Position numbers and translations under genes: made by a program | Notes under the pieces: model-generated | Told to the model about the DNA's origin: nothing | The model's database searches: none | Seen by the model: the letters and a program-made list of their open reading frames with translations, nothing else | Source of the DNA: Mermis nigrescens | Lineage: Eukaryota > Nematoda > Enoplea > Mermithida > Mermithidae | Length of the DNA: 64,000 bases | Assembly: GCA_036768485.1 (NCBI GenBank) | Contig: JAVLUZ010000562.1 | Coordinates: forward strand, 124,001 to 188,000 | Direction of reading: 5' to 3' | Shown here: one piece after another, positions 32,001 to 40,730 of the stretch | Layout: each line of letters opens with the position of its first letter | Position numbering within the stretch: the first letter of the stretch is position 1

Positions 32001-34504
32001 GCCGACATTGCTTGCTGGTTTGAGGAGCAAGCGGTGTTGAAGCTTTCCAAGTAATTTCACTCTGTTAGGCAACAACTTGCGACTTAAGAGCGCTATTGTA
32101 ATGAAACTTTATCAATTGTTGAACGACTATTTCGTATTCTCGTATCAATTTTACGGGAAAAACCCGAAAATTATCAAAATTAACGAAAAAAGTTCTCAGT
32201 CGTTCATAAAAAATTAAAAAATTGTTCTTATATTGTTAAAATGCTAGTTTGCAAAACGGCTGCAGCTCAAAAAAGCACGAAAATATAATACAAACTTTTG
32301 CCCGCCTGTGATCTAAAGGAGACTCAAAATGTACTTAATCAAAAGATCTTCGATGATTTAAATAGTTCGATGGAATGCAACACACAAGCACACTTGAAAA
32401 AAGGTATGGGGGCATACATATATACAAATAGGGGTGAGGGGTATTACCCCCTTCTCGGAAGGGTCAGCCGGACAGATACTGTCCGGCGATTTGAGCCGAT
32501 GGAACGTTTTTGGCATCATTTGGTCAAAAGCAGTAAAAACGTCAAAATTTTACCGACGCTTCGCGCTAGATTAGTACTTTTGAGTACTTTTTACTCAAAA
32601 AGGCTCAAAAATTGATAAATTTTAGCATTTTTAATGTTTTAAAAGTGATATAATGCAGTCAAAATGGATTAAAAATGCTTTTAAAATGTAATATTACCAC
32701 CAAAAGACGTTTTATAGGCGATTTTGATCATTTTGATCGTTAACACAGCAAAGAAAATCGTGAGCCTTAAATTTACTGTTTTGGATTTTTGGAATTCCCC
32801 CCCCCTACTGAACCCTGACCTTGTTCACCTTTGTATGGGGTTATCTCCCCTACCACAACTTTTGAAAGGCATACCCCATCAGGCCATTTGCGGACCAAAA
32901 CCATACAGGCACAGCATGGGAAAAGTGCCTTTTTTGGGCCCAAAAATGGCCGGTACGCATTAAAAACATCGTTTTTTGGCGTTTCTGACGATACTCTATC
33001 CTTCTAAAGCATAAAATCATGAAAAAAATTTCGAAAAAGTCGAATAAATTGACTAATATATCGCTTAAAACATGAATATATGGCGCGAAGTGCCGAAAAT
33101 TTGGCGATTTTGAGCAAATAGATAGCCAAAAACCCTTCAAAAGACACTTTTTCTATTAATTTTCAGGTAAGTTTAGGAAACTTTTGAAAAATCGCCAATT
33201 CTGGGGGGTTAAAAATTTTTCGCGGGGGTGAGAAATGATTCTGCGGGGGGAGGGGGGTGAAAACCCCCCAAGATCATGTATGACCAAAACCAAGCAGTAT
33301 AAACATTGGGTATTTTTCAAGTAGTCAATTCATTCAGACACTTTTTGTCATTATTCTGTCCATATTTGATAGTCCAAGTCATTCCATCGTTCTTATTATC
33401 AATTGTTTTCTTGCTAACTTAATCACGAATATTCAAGAAGAGTAAAATATAAAGAAATAATGTATTTTTACGGGTTGTGAAGGGGAGGGGTTACGGAACG
33501 AGAAAAATATCTAAAAAAATCAACATACACTCAGCATTTTAGCGCCATAATAAGCCATAAAAATTAATAATGCACCTCCCCCCAAGAAAACTCGGTTTAG
33601 TCCCTCCCAGAACTTCGTGTGCATGTATGGAATGCCATATAATGAAATTCGCAGATTGGAACCAATAAAGCGACCTAGACTATTTGATGAATATAATTTT
33701 AACGAAAGAACGACTAAGTTTTGGTTTGAAATACAAAAGGAATAGTTCAATAATTATTCATAAAGTTTAGAAGAAACCCGACTTTCTTACGAAGTCCCCA
33801 TATAAAGTTAGAAAATTTACTTTTCATCGAAAAACTAATGCAGAAGAATCGAGGACGGAAGCTGGCTAAAATGTTCCACTAAAACATGATATACCCTTTC
33901 ATAGAAATAATCGCTAAAAGAGAAAAAAGAAAAAGAGGACGCTATGGCATTAAAATAGTAAAATACGCATTGTAGTTTTTAAGTAATATATTATTTCACT
34001 CCAATATTTATTTGCTAAAAGCACATGAATCTAGATAAAAACTAAAAAACGCATGACCCTATCCTTAGAAATCATGCACTACTCTAAAAACTATAAAAAA
34101 AGCCTTATGCTGTTGCGGGGTTTTTCAATGTAAATTTTATTACGTTTCTAAAGTGGCGTTTTTCCAAAATTCGTTTTATGCTAAATCGTGATGACATACA
34201 TGCGCTCAAGGTTTCTTAGATATCAAAATTTTTACGCGTAAAATGAAGTTGTAAATTTCAAGTAACGCATCCCACGGTTTTAACAGTGTCACGTCGTGTC
34301 TTGCATCAAGCGTTTGTCGAATTTGTTTAAATTTAAATTTAAATAAATACGTTTGTAGAATATATAACTCATTATAAAATTCGACATTACTTCAGATTGC
34401 CCATAGAAGAGCTTATAAGCGATTGCGATTAAATATTACAGCAGTCGACTCAATTAATTACCTGCAGTCGGAACTTGCACAGTGGACGACGACTGAGAAA
34501 GCAT
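13819..34504 (-). CDS. RNF111: Arkadia/RNF111-like RING-H2 E3 ubiquitin ligase, 10 coding exons
   Basis: RNF111/Arkadia (with its relative ARK2C/RNF165) is a nuclear E3 ligase that amplifies TGF-beta/SMAD signalling. In vertebrates it also reads SUMO chains. Exons: 34504-34462, 31648-31496, 28969-28844, 27415-27224, 26920-26756, 24953-24691, 19572-18970, 17277-16798, 14848-14557 and 14094-13819; about 860 residues. Recognition rests on the C-terminus: [15 protein letters not shown] matches the Arkadia segment before the RING, then [22 protein letters not shown] and CPVCRLNI form a RING-H2. The middle is rich in His, Cys, Pro and Ala, as in Arkadia. Exon 3 holds a SUMO-interaction motif, VIDLT, followed by acidic residues. 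Every junction matches in phase except exon 6 to 7, so a small exon is probably missing there. Long alanine runs in exons 7-9 are unusual. Confidence 0.87.
14133..14306. mobile_element. Family C hAT-like MITE in last Arkadia-like intron
   Basis: A 174-bp element starting CAGGCACGTAGCTGG and ending with the complementary CTACGTGCCTG. Flanking 8-mers gagatatt and aaaatatt match at six positions. Its inner block (cccaaaaaggccaaaaatagcac) recurs near 24.2, 27.0 and 55.4 kb. It lies about 40 bases from the exon 10 acceptor. Confidence 0.75.
14557..14848 (-). CDS. RNF111: Arkadia-like exon 9 (pre-RING region)
   Basis: 292 nt, with acceptor aatatcgtcag|G and consensus donor CCC|gtaagt. It encodes [14 protein letters not shown], alanine runs, [33 protein letters not shown] and [19 protein letters not shown]. 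The last part aligns with the Arkadia pre-RING motif (arginine- or glutamine-Gly-Ala-x-x-x-x-Ile-Glu-x-x-Thr), which is specific to RNF111/ARK2C rather than other RING-H2 ligases. Confidence 0.87.
14849..16797 (-). other. Arkadia-like intron 8, repeat-filled
   Basis: No exon seen. It contains C-tract repeats near 14930-15130 (cccccatccctcctcc, gaccccttccccgatttt), related to copies near 11.3, 17.6, 25.0 and 55.9 kb. A block at 15640-15980 (cagccagacatgtactgtccggcgattt) recurs at about 16.05, 26.35 and 32.47 kb. Confidence 0.55.
16798..17277 (-). CDS. RNF111: Arkadia-like exon 8 (poly-Ala)
   Basis: 480 nt, with acceptor tttgtatgtag|G and donor CGCTAG|gtgaat. It encodes [11 protein letters not shown], several alanine runs (up to eight in a row), [48 protein letters not shown] and EIVFGPTAR. 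One base arrives from exon 7 and two leave to exon 9, both in phase. Arg/Gln-rich antisense frames over it are shadows. Confidence 0.83.
17795..18573. mobile_element. Family A hAT-like MITE in Arkadia-like intron 7
   Basis: A 779-bp element from CAGGCCCGTAACCAGG to CCTGGATACGGCCCTG. The flanking 8-mers aacacaaa and aacacagg share their first six bases, consistent with an 8-bp target duplication. Inside are about three units of roughly 105 bp, each with a GGCGC...GCGCC hairpin or variant and a caaatttga palindrome. Confidence 0.82.
18970..19572 (-). CDS. RNF111: Arkadia-like exon 7 (His/Ala/Ser-rich)
   Basis: 603 nt, with acceptor aatcacttag|C and donor CATTG|gttcgt. It opens with [25 protein letters not shown] split across His/Pro-rich sequence ([12 protein letters not shown]), then long Ala/Ser/Thr runs, [28 protein letters not shown] and DAHAHW. 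The tryptophan codon is completed by exon 8. The exon is far richer in GC than the surrounding introns. This explains the antisense open frame at 19124-19444. Confidence 0.82.
19682..19887. mobile_element. 206-bp hairpin MITE (TAGTCTATTTTTTAACC ends)
   Basis: The ends tagtctattttttaaccca and ggttaaaaatagaatgta are inverted copies with mismatches. Further inverted pairs nest inside: gcatgaattcgctcg with cgagcgacttccatgc, and tgcagcactcgattt with aaatcgggtgtcgca. Almost the whole element folds back. A relative lies at 48528-48746. Confidence 0.75.
21287..22033. mobile_element. Family D element, partly duplicated
   Basis: It starts ttttttgtacaaggtccg and ends near gagtaccaaaagaaacactg. Two successive copies of the inner part (cactataatatggtacagtagcgat..., ...gcgaagcgccggaaaatt, aaatgcaatttctgcc-like) are present. 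Hairpins occur at 21493-21507 and, as variants, near 21585 and 21805. Confidence 0.65.
24302..24682. mobile_element. Family D element abutting Arkadia-like exon 6 donor
   Basis: The left end resembles tctgtattcggcaaagattt and the right end is ttgtacaaaaaaaacactg at 24682. This is the mirror orientation of the 21.3 kb copy. The next eight bases, 24683-24690, end exactly at the predicted exon 6 donor. It contains a gcttcgcgcc hairpin half at 24426-24436. Confidence 0.68.
24691..24953 (-). CDS. RNF111: Arkadia-like exon 6 (Cys/His-rich)
   Basis: The acceptor is cgtcattttag|TA. It encodes a striking Cys/His/Pro-rich run ([19 protein letters not shown]), then [27 protein letters not shown] and [16 protein letters not shown]. 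Such Cys/His-rich low-complexity sequence is typical of the middle of Arkadia. The likely donor, CAA|gttaga, lies eight bases from a family D transposon. It leaves phase 0, whereas exon 7 needs two leading bases, so a donor misplacement or a missing small exon is implied. Confidence 0.65.
25793..26055. mobile_element. Family B element
   Basis: Shows cgtgggtagcaagaaaattctggg, gtcaaaaaatggcctcat, atggcgaaaaaacac, atcgagcactatccattggc, aaattgaattctggggg and the closing ccacgcccaggtgtg. It lies in the intron between exons 5 and 6 of the Arkadia-like gene. Confidence 0.68.
26756..26920 (-). CDS. RNF111: Arkadia-like exon 5
   Basis: The acceptor is ttccgtacag|TG, making GTG with exon 4. It encodes [15 protein letters not shown], then [10 protein letters not shown] and [11 protein letters not shown]. 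The Ser/Asp-rich opening suits the disordered N-terminal half of Arkadia. The donor is uncertain: ACGA|gtgggc at 26755 fits the phase of exon 6, and AATT|gtatgg upstream also would. Confidence 0.62.
26959..27136. mobile_element. Family C hAT-like MITE
   Basis: From CAGACACGTATCTCTG to AGCTACGTGCCTG, with the family C inner block (ttttgtgctatttttgacctttttgggctta). The left flank ggttttgaac reappears ten bases beyond the right end (taggttttgaac), which may be the target duplication displaced by a short insertion. Confidence 0.65.
27224..27415 (-). CDS. RNF111: Arkadia-like exon 4
   Basis: 192 nt, with acceptor ctgattgtag|AA and donor GGAG|gttaga. Phase is right on both sides. It encodes [27 protein letters not shown] and [16 protein letters not shown]. 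No domain is recognised; assignment rests on splice signals, phase and position between recognised exons. Confidence 0.7.
27640..28310. mobile_element. Family A remnant plus AAT-rich simple repeat
   Basis: Starts caagcccgtattataggggc and holds family A blocks, including the tttgctgtatatgaatatta stretch also present at 63770-63800, and hairpin halves near 27810 and 28010. Bases about 28255-28320 are an AAT/AATA simple repeat. No clear right terminus was found. Confidence 0.55.
28844..28969 (-). CDS. RNF111: Arkadia-like exon 3 (SUMO-interaction motif)
   Basis: The acceptor is atgattgtag|AG, completing GAG with exon 2. It encodes [16 protein letters not shown], then [17 protein letters not shown] hydrophobic VIDLT core followed by Ser and Asp is the classic SUMO-interaction motif, and vertebrate Arkadia has several. 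I chose the donor GCTG|gtatta because it leaves one base, as exon 4 requires. A good-looking donor 64 bases further on (TTTTCA|gtaaat, exon end 28780) would break the frame unless an unseen exon follows. Confidence 0.78.
28970..31495 (-). other. Arkadia-like intron 2
   Basis: It holds a gctatatagcc-type repeat block at 29220-29620 (opposite in orientation to that at 6.9-7.3 kb) and the hAT-like element at 29992-31433. No exon is seen. Confidence 0.6.
29992..31433. mobile_element. 1.44-kb hAT-like element with TAGGGATGT termini
   Basis: The ends TAGGGATGT and ACATCCCTA are perfect 9-bp inverted repeats. The flanking 8-mers ggaggcag and ataggcag match at six positions (the last six bases identical). 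Just inside both ends are arrays of gggtccgggtcc-type repeats, inverted relative to each other. The centre holds family A-like fragments and a GGCGCGAAGCGCC hairpin at 30566-30578. It does not encode a transposase. The right end is about 60 bases from the Arkadia-like exon 2 donor. Confidence 0.75.
31496..31648 (-). CDS. RNF111: Arkadia-like exon 2 (Ser/Lys-rich N-terminal region)
   Basis: 153 nt, with acceptor tctcttacag|GG and donor AATTTGG|gtaatt. It encodes [15 protein letters not shown], a basic and serine-rich stretch ([23 protein letters not shown]) and SFNL. A Ser/Lys-rich N-terminus is typical of Arkadia, but this exon is not diagnostic alone. A hAT-like element ends only about 60 bases downstream of its donor. 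Confidence 0.78.
31649..34461 (-). other. Arkadia-like intron 1
   Basis: Repeat blocks at 32400-32830 (cagccggacagatactgtccggcgattt) and 32890-33300, the latter with a hairpin variant (ggcgcgaagtgcc near 33080). A block at 33340-33460 has a relative at 23700-23790. No coding exon is recognised. Confidence 0.55.
34462..34504 (-). CDS. RNF111: Arkadia-like exon 1 (start codon)
   Basis: The ATG at 34504-34502 begins [14 protein letters not shown] and is followed by a near-consensus donor, CTGCAG|gtaatt. An in-frame TGA about 50 bases upstream, with no ATG between, supports this start. The single base left over pairs with the two-base start of exon 2 to form a glycine codon. With only 14 codons, the call depends on this phase match and the strong donor. 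Confidence 0.68.
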
Positions 34505-35321
34505 ATTGACGACGACGAGCCAACGGTCAATAACGCAATGCGTCACGAGTCAGCAAACGTCATGTACAACGTAGAAGTACCATTATTACATAATTTATAA
34601 TAAGCTTTCAAAAAATAGTACCTACACAATTTCAAAAATAACGTTATTTTTTGAAATGCAAAAAGCCAGTTTCAATACATTCGATACAAAAATTGTTAAA
34701 AACATCAGAAGCATAAAAGGACGAATTCCGGACATAATTTTTAAAACCACATGCCGTCTTAAATAACGCAACTACTATGTCCTGAATTAAGTCAAACAAA
34801 CATGATCTTGGGAGGAGAGGGGTTAGGGTTTTCACAAATTTTTTTGACCCCTCATAATTTACGATTTCTCAACAGTCTCCAAAAATATTCGTGCTGTTTT
34901 ACTCATTTTTTGACTATATTTTGTTCAATTTGTTAGAACTTTTTTCCCTAAATTTTTGGATGTTTTTATGCTCTAGAATGATATGTACAGCATCACACAA
35001 TGTACAAAAACCTTTTGGGGCAAAAGCATAGCAACTTTAAGGATTCTTTAAACATTTTTTAAGAAGAATAAAAGAATTTTCGGCATAATTGATGCTGTTT
35101 AAACGGCCAAAATGGCCAAAATAGCAAAAAAACCTTTCATCTTGGCTGGTAATATAACATCCATTTTAACTGCATTATATTACTTTTAACACTAAAAAAT
35201 ACAGACATTCATCAATTTTGGGCGCTTTTTGAGTAAAAAACATACTGCTTTTAGCCTCAAAAATGAAGTAAAAAACGTTCCGTCCATAGGTGGGCAGCCC
35301 TAAAATTCTGGAGGAAGGAGT

Positions 35322-35650
35322 GTGCAAGATTATTTAAGGGTAAAAAATGGGTTTTTAAATATTGGTATGGCGAAAACAGTCATTTTTCAACGTTTCCCAT
35401 CGAGTACTATCCATTGGCATCAAAAAATTGCGGAAAAAGATTTCCAAAAATTGAATTCTGGGGTGTGCGTACCCCCCAAAGAATCCCCACCCACATTTGG
35501 TTCCGTCAGCTCAAAATCGCTGGATAGTACCTGTCTGGCTGACCCTTTAGCGGGAATAATAGCCATAGGTTGGCGACCCAAAATTCTGGGGGTGCAAGAT
35601 TTTTCAAAGGTCAAAAAATGGGCCTTAAAAATAGTAGTAGGTAATTTTGT
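35322..35650. mobile_element. Family B element(s), partly duplicated
   Basis: Blocks ggtatggcgaaaacagtcat, atcgagtactatccattggc, aaattgaattctggggtg and then a second start (aggttggcgacccaaaattc, ggtcaaaaaatgggcctt). The open frames here follow the repeat. Confidence 0.6.
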
Positions 35651-35764
35651 ATTACATAGTCAGAAAATTCGTGCAGAAGATACGAATTTTCGGCTCGTGT
35701 AGCAGGTTCACATATGTATGTATTAAGGTGGTATGCTGTTCGTACATATGTAGCATCCGATGAA

Positions 35765-35855
35765 GCGGAAGAAAATCGCTGCCAAACAGATTTGAAACGT
35801 GGACCTCTTGCTTCAAGGCTCAAAACGTTAACCAATCGACTGACGCTGGTTCATT
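35765..35855 (-). repeat. tRNA-derived SINE head (Pol III A- and B-box-like)
   Basis: On the minus strand the segment reads gcgtcagtcgattggttaacg, like a tRNA D-arm/A box. About 35 bases later comes a TpsiC-arm/B-box-like ggtccacgtttcaaatct. The order and spacing resemble a tRNA. The outer bases (ccag... and ...tttgg) could pair as a weak acceptor stem. No 3' tail or target duplication was found. The plus-strand open frame over it is therefore suspect as a protein exon. Confidence 0.5.
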
Positions 35856-35927
35856 TCGATAAAGAACGCAAGGTCAGTTTTGTATCGGTTTACCTGCTTA
35901 TTAGGCTTAAGCTTAGAATCATGGAAT

Positions 35928-36038
35928 GTTGGCAGTAGCGTTTACAATAAGCCCGAGTAATGGGATGCGACTAGCGGAGCGAGCGATGCAAGTCGCATCT
36001 CATTACTTAAGCTTATTCTAAACGCTGGCACCAACATT
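35928..36038. repeat. About 110-bp hairpin element, family with 45.04-45.16 kb
   Basis: Inverted arms: gttggcagtagcgttta...aataagcc...gagtaatgggatgcgact pairs with agtcgcatctcattact...ggcttattctaaacgctggcaccaac-like sequence. The loop contains agcggagcgagcga. The element near 45.1 kb has the same outer ttggtgccag/ctggcaccaa ends and a gcgagcggagc loop. Confidence 0.75.
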
Positions 36039-36639
36039 TTGGTCAGTCACATGAATGTACAGAAACAATCCGAGCACTGCCTTATTTGTTATCGACTTGA
36101 CCCAATTCGAACTAGTTAGGTGGCAACTTTCACCGAAATCTACTTGCTGTATACGACCTGAAAATCTAGAATTCCTTACCTGATCAAGTAGTCGCTTCTC
36201 CTAACGTTTGTTTATTCAAAAAAGAGCTCCTAAACATTGATTTTACAATTTTATTGTTGGGGCATACCTAGTTGCATCCACCGTTTTTTCCAGCGATTTG
36301 GTTGACATTATAGACCACACCCAAAATTTTTTTCCACTTTTTCCGACTTTTTTCCACATTTTTTTGAAAGGTCTAAAAACGTTAAAAATAGAGCGCCTGT
36401 GTTGAAAAATCAGTGTTTTTTAATTAGAAAATTTTATGTACACATGCAATAGCGGTGTTTGATGCACTTTTTGTATAAAAATTTCGCGCTCAACAAGAAA
36501 TGTCACGACCAGTATACGTTATTTATGTTGAAGCTTGAATTTCCTTCCTTCAGTAAAGCATTTTAGCCAATTATGAAGTCGCTTTTTGACAATTAAAACT
36601 ATCATTTTTTAACACATGGCGCGAAGCGCCAGAAAATTT

Positions 36640-36985
36640 TGAAATTTTAGCTTTCTAAATCATTTTTGCATTACAAAACTGTGCAAGGACCAGATTATCG
36701 ATAAAATTGCTGCAATTGGCGCCGCACGGCTTAAACATTAATAACAAGTAAGAATTAAATCAAAAATTTTAGTAGTTTCACCTCTATAAAACGCATTTTT
36801 GCATTACAAAAATTAACCGAATCCGTGCAGAAGATAAGGATTTTCAATCGTAGTAAAGTTCTAGATCAAATTGTCGATAAAAATGCTGCAATTGACGCAG
36901 CGCGGCTTAAAGATTAATAACAAGTAAGAATCGCCGAAAATTTTTTGTAGTTTCACCTCTCTAAAACGCATTTTTGCATTACAAA
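36640..36985 (+). repeat. Tandem duplication directly upstream of the LINE
   Basis: Two units of about 180 bp share aaaacgcatttttgcattac, attatcgataaaattgctgc-like sequence, gcgcggcttaaa.attaataacaag and agtttcacctct. A third, partial relative lies at 46015-46110 (gtgaagttctagagcaagtt, aaaagtgctgcaatcgg). A GGCGCGAAGCGCC hairpin precedes it at 36618-36630. Confidence 0.65.
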
Positions 36986-37065
36986 AATTAAGTGATATGG
37001 GCGGTAAAAATCGTGGATCAAAAATTTACATCACCAATCAACACTCCAAATGACCACTGCAACAA

Positions 37066-37935
37066 ATGGGAAATTTTTCTCTCCTTAATACAGAAGATGA
37101 CAATAATAGTCTTTGCGTCATTTGCGCGGAGACAGTTACGGATAATCATATTTCAGCTGTTCAATGTGGACTATGTCATAAGTGGGTACATGCTGAGTGC
37201 CTTAATCTACCATCAGCACTTATTTCATACTTCAATAGTTCATCCTATATTGATGCTTCGTACTCTTTTCCATTCGTTTGCTCCTTGTGTAAACCCCTAT
37301 TCGAAAATTTTGCTTCTTTACCGGCTAAGATGGCTACTTTAGAATCTCGTCTAAACTCAATTGAATCAAAAATTGGCACTTCTACGTCACCCAGCATCGT
37401 TGATATAGGTTTATTAATTCAAGATGGTCTAGAACGTGAATCGAAAAAGTCAAATGCGGTTGTATTTGGTTTAGCCGAATCTAATGATGACCTTGTTTCG
37501 GTTAAATCTTTAATTGATGATTACAATAAAGACTCTGATTTTTCATCAGCTGATATAACGCAGGAATTTAGAGATCGGTCCCAAATATTCCGACAAACCT
37601 CAGTTTCTGAAAGTTTGTCTTTCTTCTTCACGTGCTCAGCGTCGTTTTATTGGCCTTATCAACAAAGTTGTGCGCCCTGCAAATCCAACAAACGCCTACT
37701 CGAAATTACGTGCGCGACCGGATTTGTTGTTTCTTCAACAAAAACTTCAGCGTGAACTTAACGACGAGTTGCACCAATGACTGGACGCGGGCGAGACTAA
37801 TCTATATATTGACTTCAGGGATGACTGTGTGAAGAAGAAAACAGTACGAGTCTATGATCCTTGTTCTACTGCCCCAAAACCATTTAATCCACAATTTCGT
37901 GCTCAACTTGGTCATCGCGCCTCTAATATTTAGGT
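37066..37935 (+). pseudogene. LINE ORF1 with PHD finger, frameshifted
   Basis: Residues about 16-70 form a C4HC3 PHD finger: CVICAE, then CGLCHKWVHAEC, then CSLC. A weak coiled-coil-like stretch (ATLESRLNSIESKIG) follows. The frame is lost near 37590-37625. The conserved continuation is in another frame (RRFIGLINKV, then LQRELNDELHQ). It is interrupted by TGA at 37777 and ends at TAG 37931-37933. PHD-finger ORF1 proteins occur in CR1-group LINEs; in such proteins this region binds the element's RNA. Not expected to be functional. Confidence 0.82.
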
Positions 37936-40715
37936 AAACTCGCCCCGCTATTTTGTAAATATCAAATGTTTGCTATGTAATTCTCGTAGTATTGTTAATA
38001 AGTTAGGGGAACTTCATTTTCTTTTAAATACTGCAAAATTCGATATATTATTTTTTTGTGAAACCTGGCTAAATGAATCTATTTCCGACAGTCTATTATG
38101 TCTGTTAAAAAATTATCTTATTCTCCGATCAGATTGTAAGAATAAGCGGGGAGGTGGAGTCTTAATTTTTACTAAACCCTATCTTTATGCTCGATGCATT
38201 AAAGTTCCTGCTTCTCTGTTTGTGTCTGATACTTTAGTAGTTGAAATTTTAAAAGGTGGAGATGTTATTAGATGTTTGTTAGTTTATAGACCTCCTCAGT
38301 ATGATTTTGATACTGCACTTCGGATATGTAATTTAATTGAATGGGCTACTAATAGTTGTCATCCCGTTATTATATTAGGTGATTTAAATTTGCCTAAAAT
38401 TGATTGGTTTGAACGAATTATTTTTTGATTATTTATCAACTAGTGGTCTGCAACAGTTAGTTAAAGAAAAAAACCCACGATAATACTTTGATTGATGTAG
38501 TATTTGCTGCATATAACGTTTTTAATGTCCAGGTTCTTCCTCCTTTTTCAACAAGCGACCATAATTCCATTTCTTTTGAAATTCTAAATAGGACTTCTCA
38601 TGATGGAGATAAACCTTGCTTAAATTTCAATAAAGCGGACTATGACAGTATAGCTACTTTTTTATCCTCTGTTTCTTGGCTCTGACATTTTTTCTACATG
38701 CTCAACAATTAATGACATGTATAATGTTTTTTAAGTATACTGAATCCTCTTATTTTTAGTTTTGTTCCTACTTTTAGAACTTAATCAAAATTCAAATACC
38801 CTAAAAGCTTACATAAATTATTCCTTAAAAAACGTTCTCTATGGGATAAGTATAAAAGGTGTAAAACTCTAGAAACTAAAACTAAATATCGAAATCATTG
38901 TAAAGCTTTACGTAGAATTATTCATAGTTATTTCTCTTCTCAAGAAAACGAATTGCTTAAGAATAATAATCCTAAAGCTTTCTATACTTTTGTAAATAAT
39001 AGGTTAAAAAGTCGCAGTGAAATTCCTCCCCTAACATTTTCTGATAATAATCTTATAACCGATTCAATACGCAAGGCTAACACTTTTAATGATTATTTTG
39101 CTTCTGTGTTTTCTAGCGACATTACTAACGCGAATTTTCTTTTTCAGAATCGCTGTGATTTTTCGCTTTCTGACGTCATTTTTAGTGAGAATTGCGTATT
39201 GGAAGCCATTAACCATCTGAATAATTCTACTGCAGTTGGCCCAGATGGAATCTGTAATCTTTTTATTAAAAAATTGTCGTTTCAAATGGTAAAGCCGTTA
39301 GTTTCTATTTTCACTGTATCTTTTCTGTCTGGAAATATTCCGAGCTTTGGAGCATGGCACATGTTATTCCCATTTTGAAAAAGGGGGACCCAGCATTTGT
39401 TGAAAATTACAGGCCCATCTCTCTTTGTTGTTCTATTGCAAAAATAATAGAGAGAATTATTAATAGTCAATTGTTAAACTTTCTTAAGGTTAATAAACTA
39501 ATATCTCCTTTTCAATTTGGTTTTCCAAAGAATAAATCTTGTGAAACACAGTTGTTAAAATGTAAGTTTTCATGGATTCAGTCCTTAGCTAAAAAAGAAA
39601 CTGTTGATATAATATACTTAGATTTTTCAAAAGCATTTGATAAAGTAAATAGTGAAAAACTTCTCATTAAGTTAAACGGATATGGAATAAAGGGCAATTT
39701 GTTTACATGGTTAAAGGCCTATTTGTTCAATCGTTCTCAGTGTGTTCGCATTAATCAGTCTTTTTCAGGTTACGTGCCTGTTACTAGCGGTGTCGTCCAA
39801 GGAAGTGTCCTTGGACCTACGCTCTTTTCGATTTTTATCAATGACATACGTGATAATATTTATAGCATGGTTTATATGTTTGCTGATGATATCAAAATTT
39901 TCAATATTAGTCGTAACTATAGATTATTACAGTCTGATTTAGATAAGATTTTTGAGTGGGCAATTACATGGGATTTACCTATTTCACGAACCAAAAGTCA
40001 AGTTCAATATTTGGGTAATAATAATCAAAAAGTTATTTATAGACTAAGTGGGGAAATTATTTCTAGTGATTTGTTCGTCCGTGATTTAGGAGTTTTGATT
40101 TCCCAAAATTTAAAATTTAAGGAACATTATGATTCTTCGATTAAAAAAGCTTTCTCTAGATGTATTTTAATACGCAAATCATTCTTTTTGCGTGATAAAT
40201 GTAACCTTGTTAAAGCTTATAGTTATGTTAGACCTCTATTAGAGTACTGTTGTAGTGTATGGAACCCTTCTTATATTAGTGATATAGATCGACTGAAAGC
40301 TGTTCAACGTAGATCTACTAAATATATTTTCGGTTATAATTATATTCTTTCTTACGAGGATCGTTTAATACAACTTAAATTGTGCAGACTTGAATTAAGA
40401 CGCTTGCAAATTTGTCTGTGTATGATGTATCAGATTATTTGTCCCAAATCATGTTTGGAAGCTGATGATTTTTTTGTATTTAATCATAATATTACCTGCA
40501 GCATTGATAGATTTAAATTAGTTATACCTGTTGTACATTCTAATTTAGAAAAGTTTGATTTCTTTTACAAATACATTGCAGTTTGGAACGATCTACCTGA
40601 CTTCATTGTTTCTTCCCCTAACCTAAACATATTTATATCTAGATTAGCAACCACATTTGGGTTAAGGGACCAATGCGTTTTCTTGACTATAGGTTACTTA
40701 AGTATACCTATGTAA
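37934..40715 (+). pseudogene. LINE ORF2: endonuclease and reverse transcriptase, frameshifted
   Basis: The endonuclease shows CNSRSIVNK, ILFFCETWLN, LVYRPPQ, ILGDLNLP and a downstream SDHN block in a shifted frame. The reverse transcriptase shows VGPDGICN, then after a frameshift near 39350 IPILKKGDP, ENYRPISL, YLDFSKAFDKVN, GVVQGSVLGP and the catalytic box FADD. A thumb/C-terminal region runs to TAA at about 40713. Breaks lie near 38425, 38480-38690, 38700-38950 and 39350. ORF2 starts immediately after the ORF1 TAG in the same frame and without an ATG. Confidence 0.88.
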
Positions 40716-40730
40716 ACAACTAACTGAAGA

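Larger units (their letters stand above)
37020..40730 (+). mobile_element. Decayed non-LTR retrotransposon (CR1/L2/Jockey-like LINE)
   Basis: A two-ORF LINE. ORF1 begins with a PHD-type zinc finger. ORF2 holds an apurinic-type endonuclease followed by reverse transcriptase. Frameshifts and stops in both ORFs show that the copy is dead. No poly(A) tail or clear 3' microsatellite follows the ORF2 stop, so the 3' end is approximate. It lies on the plus strand, upstream of the hAT-like gene and the Arkadia-like start. Confidence 0.9.

Noticed and set aside
34644..34835. 63-codon minus-strand frame upstream of the Arkadia-like start
   Set aside because: No recognisable domain, no phase-compatible splice partner, and it lies upstream of a start codon preceded by an in-frame stop.
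35714..35938. Plus-strand coding exon
   Set aside because: Splice-like flanks exist, but the segment reads as a tRNA-derived sequence on the minus strand and joins no recognised exon; kept as a SINE and an open question.
37970..38428. Independent endonuclease gene
   Set aside because: It is the first block of the LINE ORF2; the following blocks continue in other frames.
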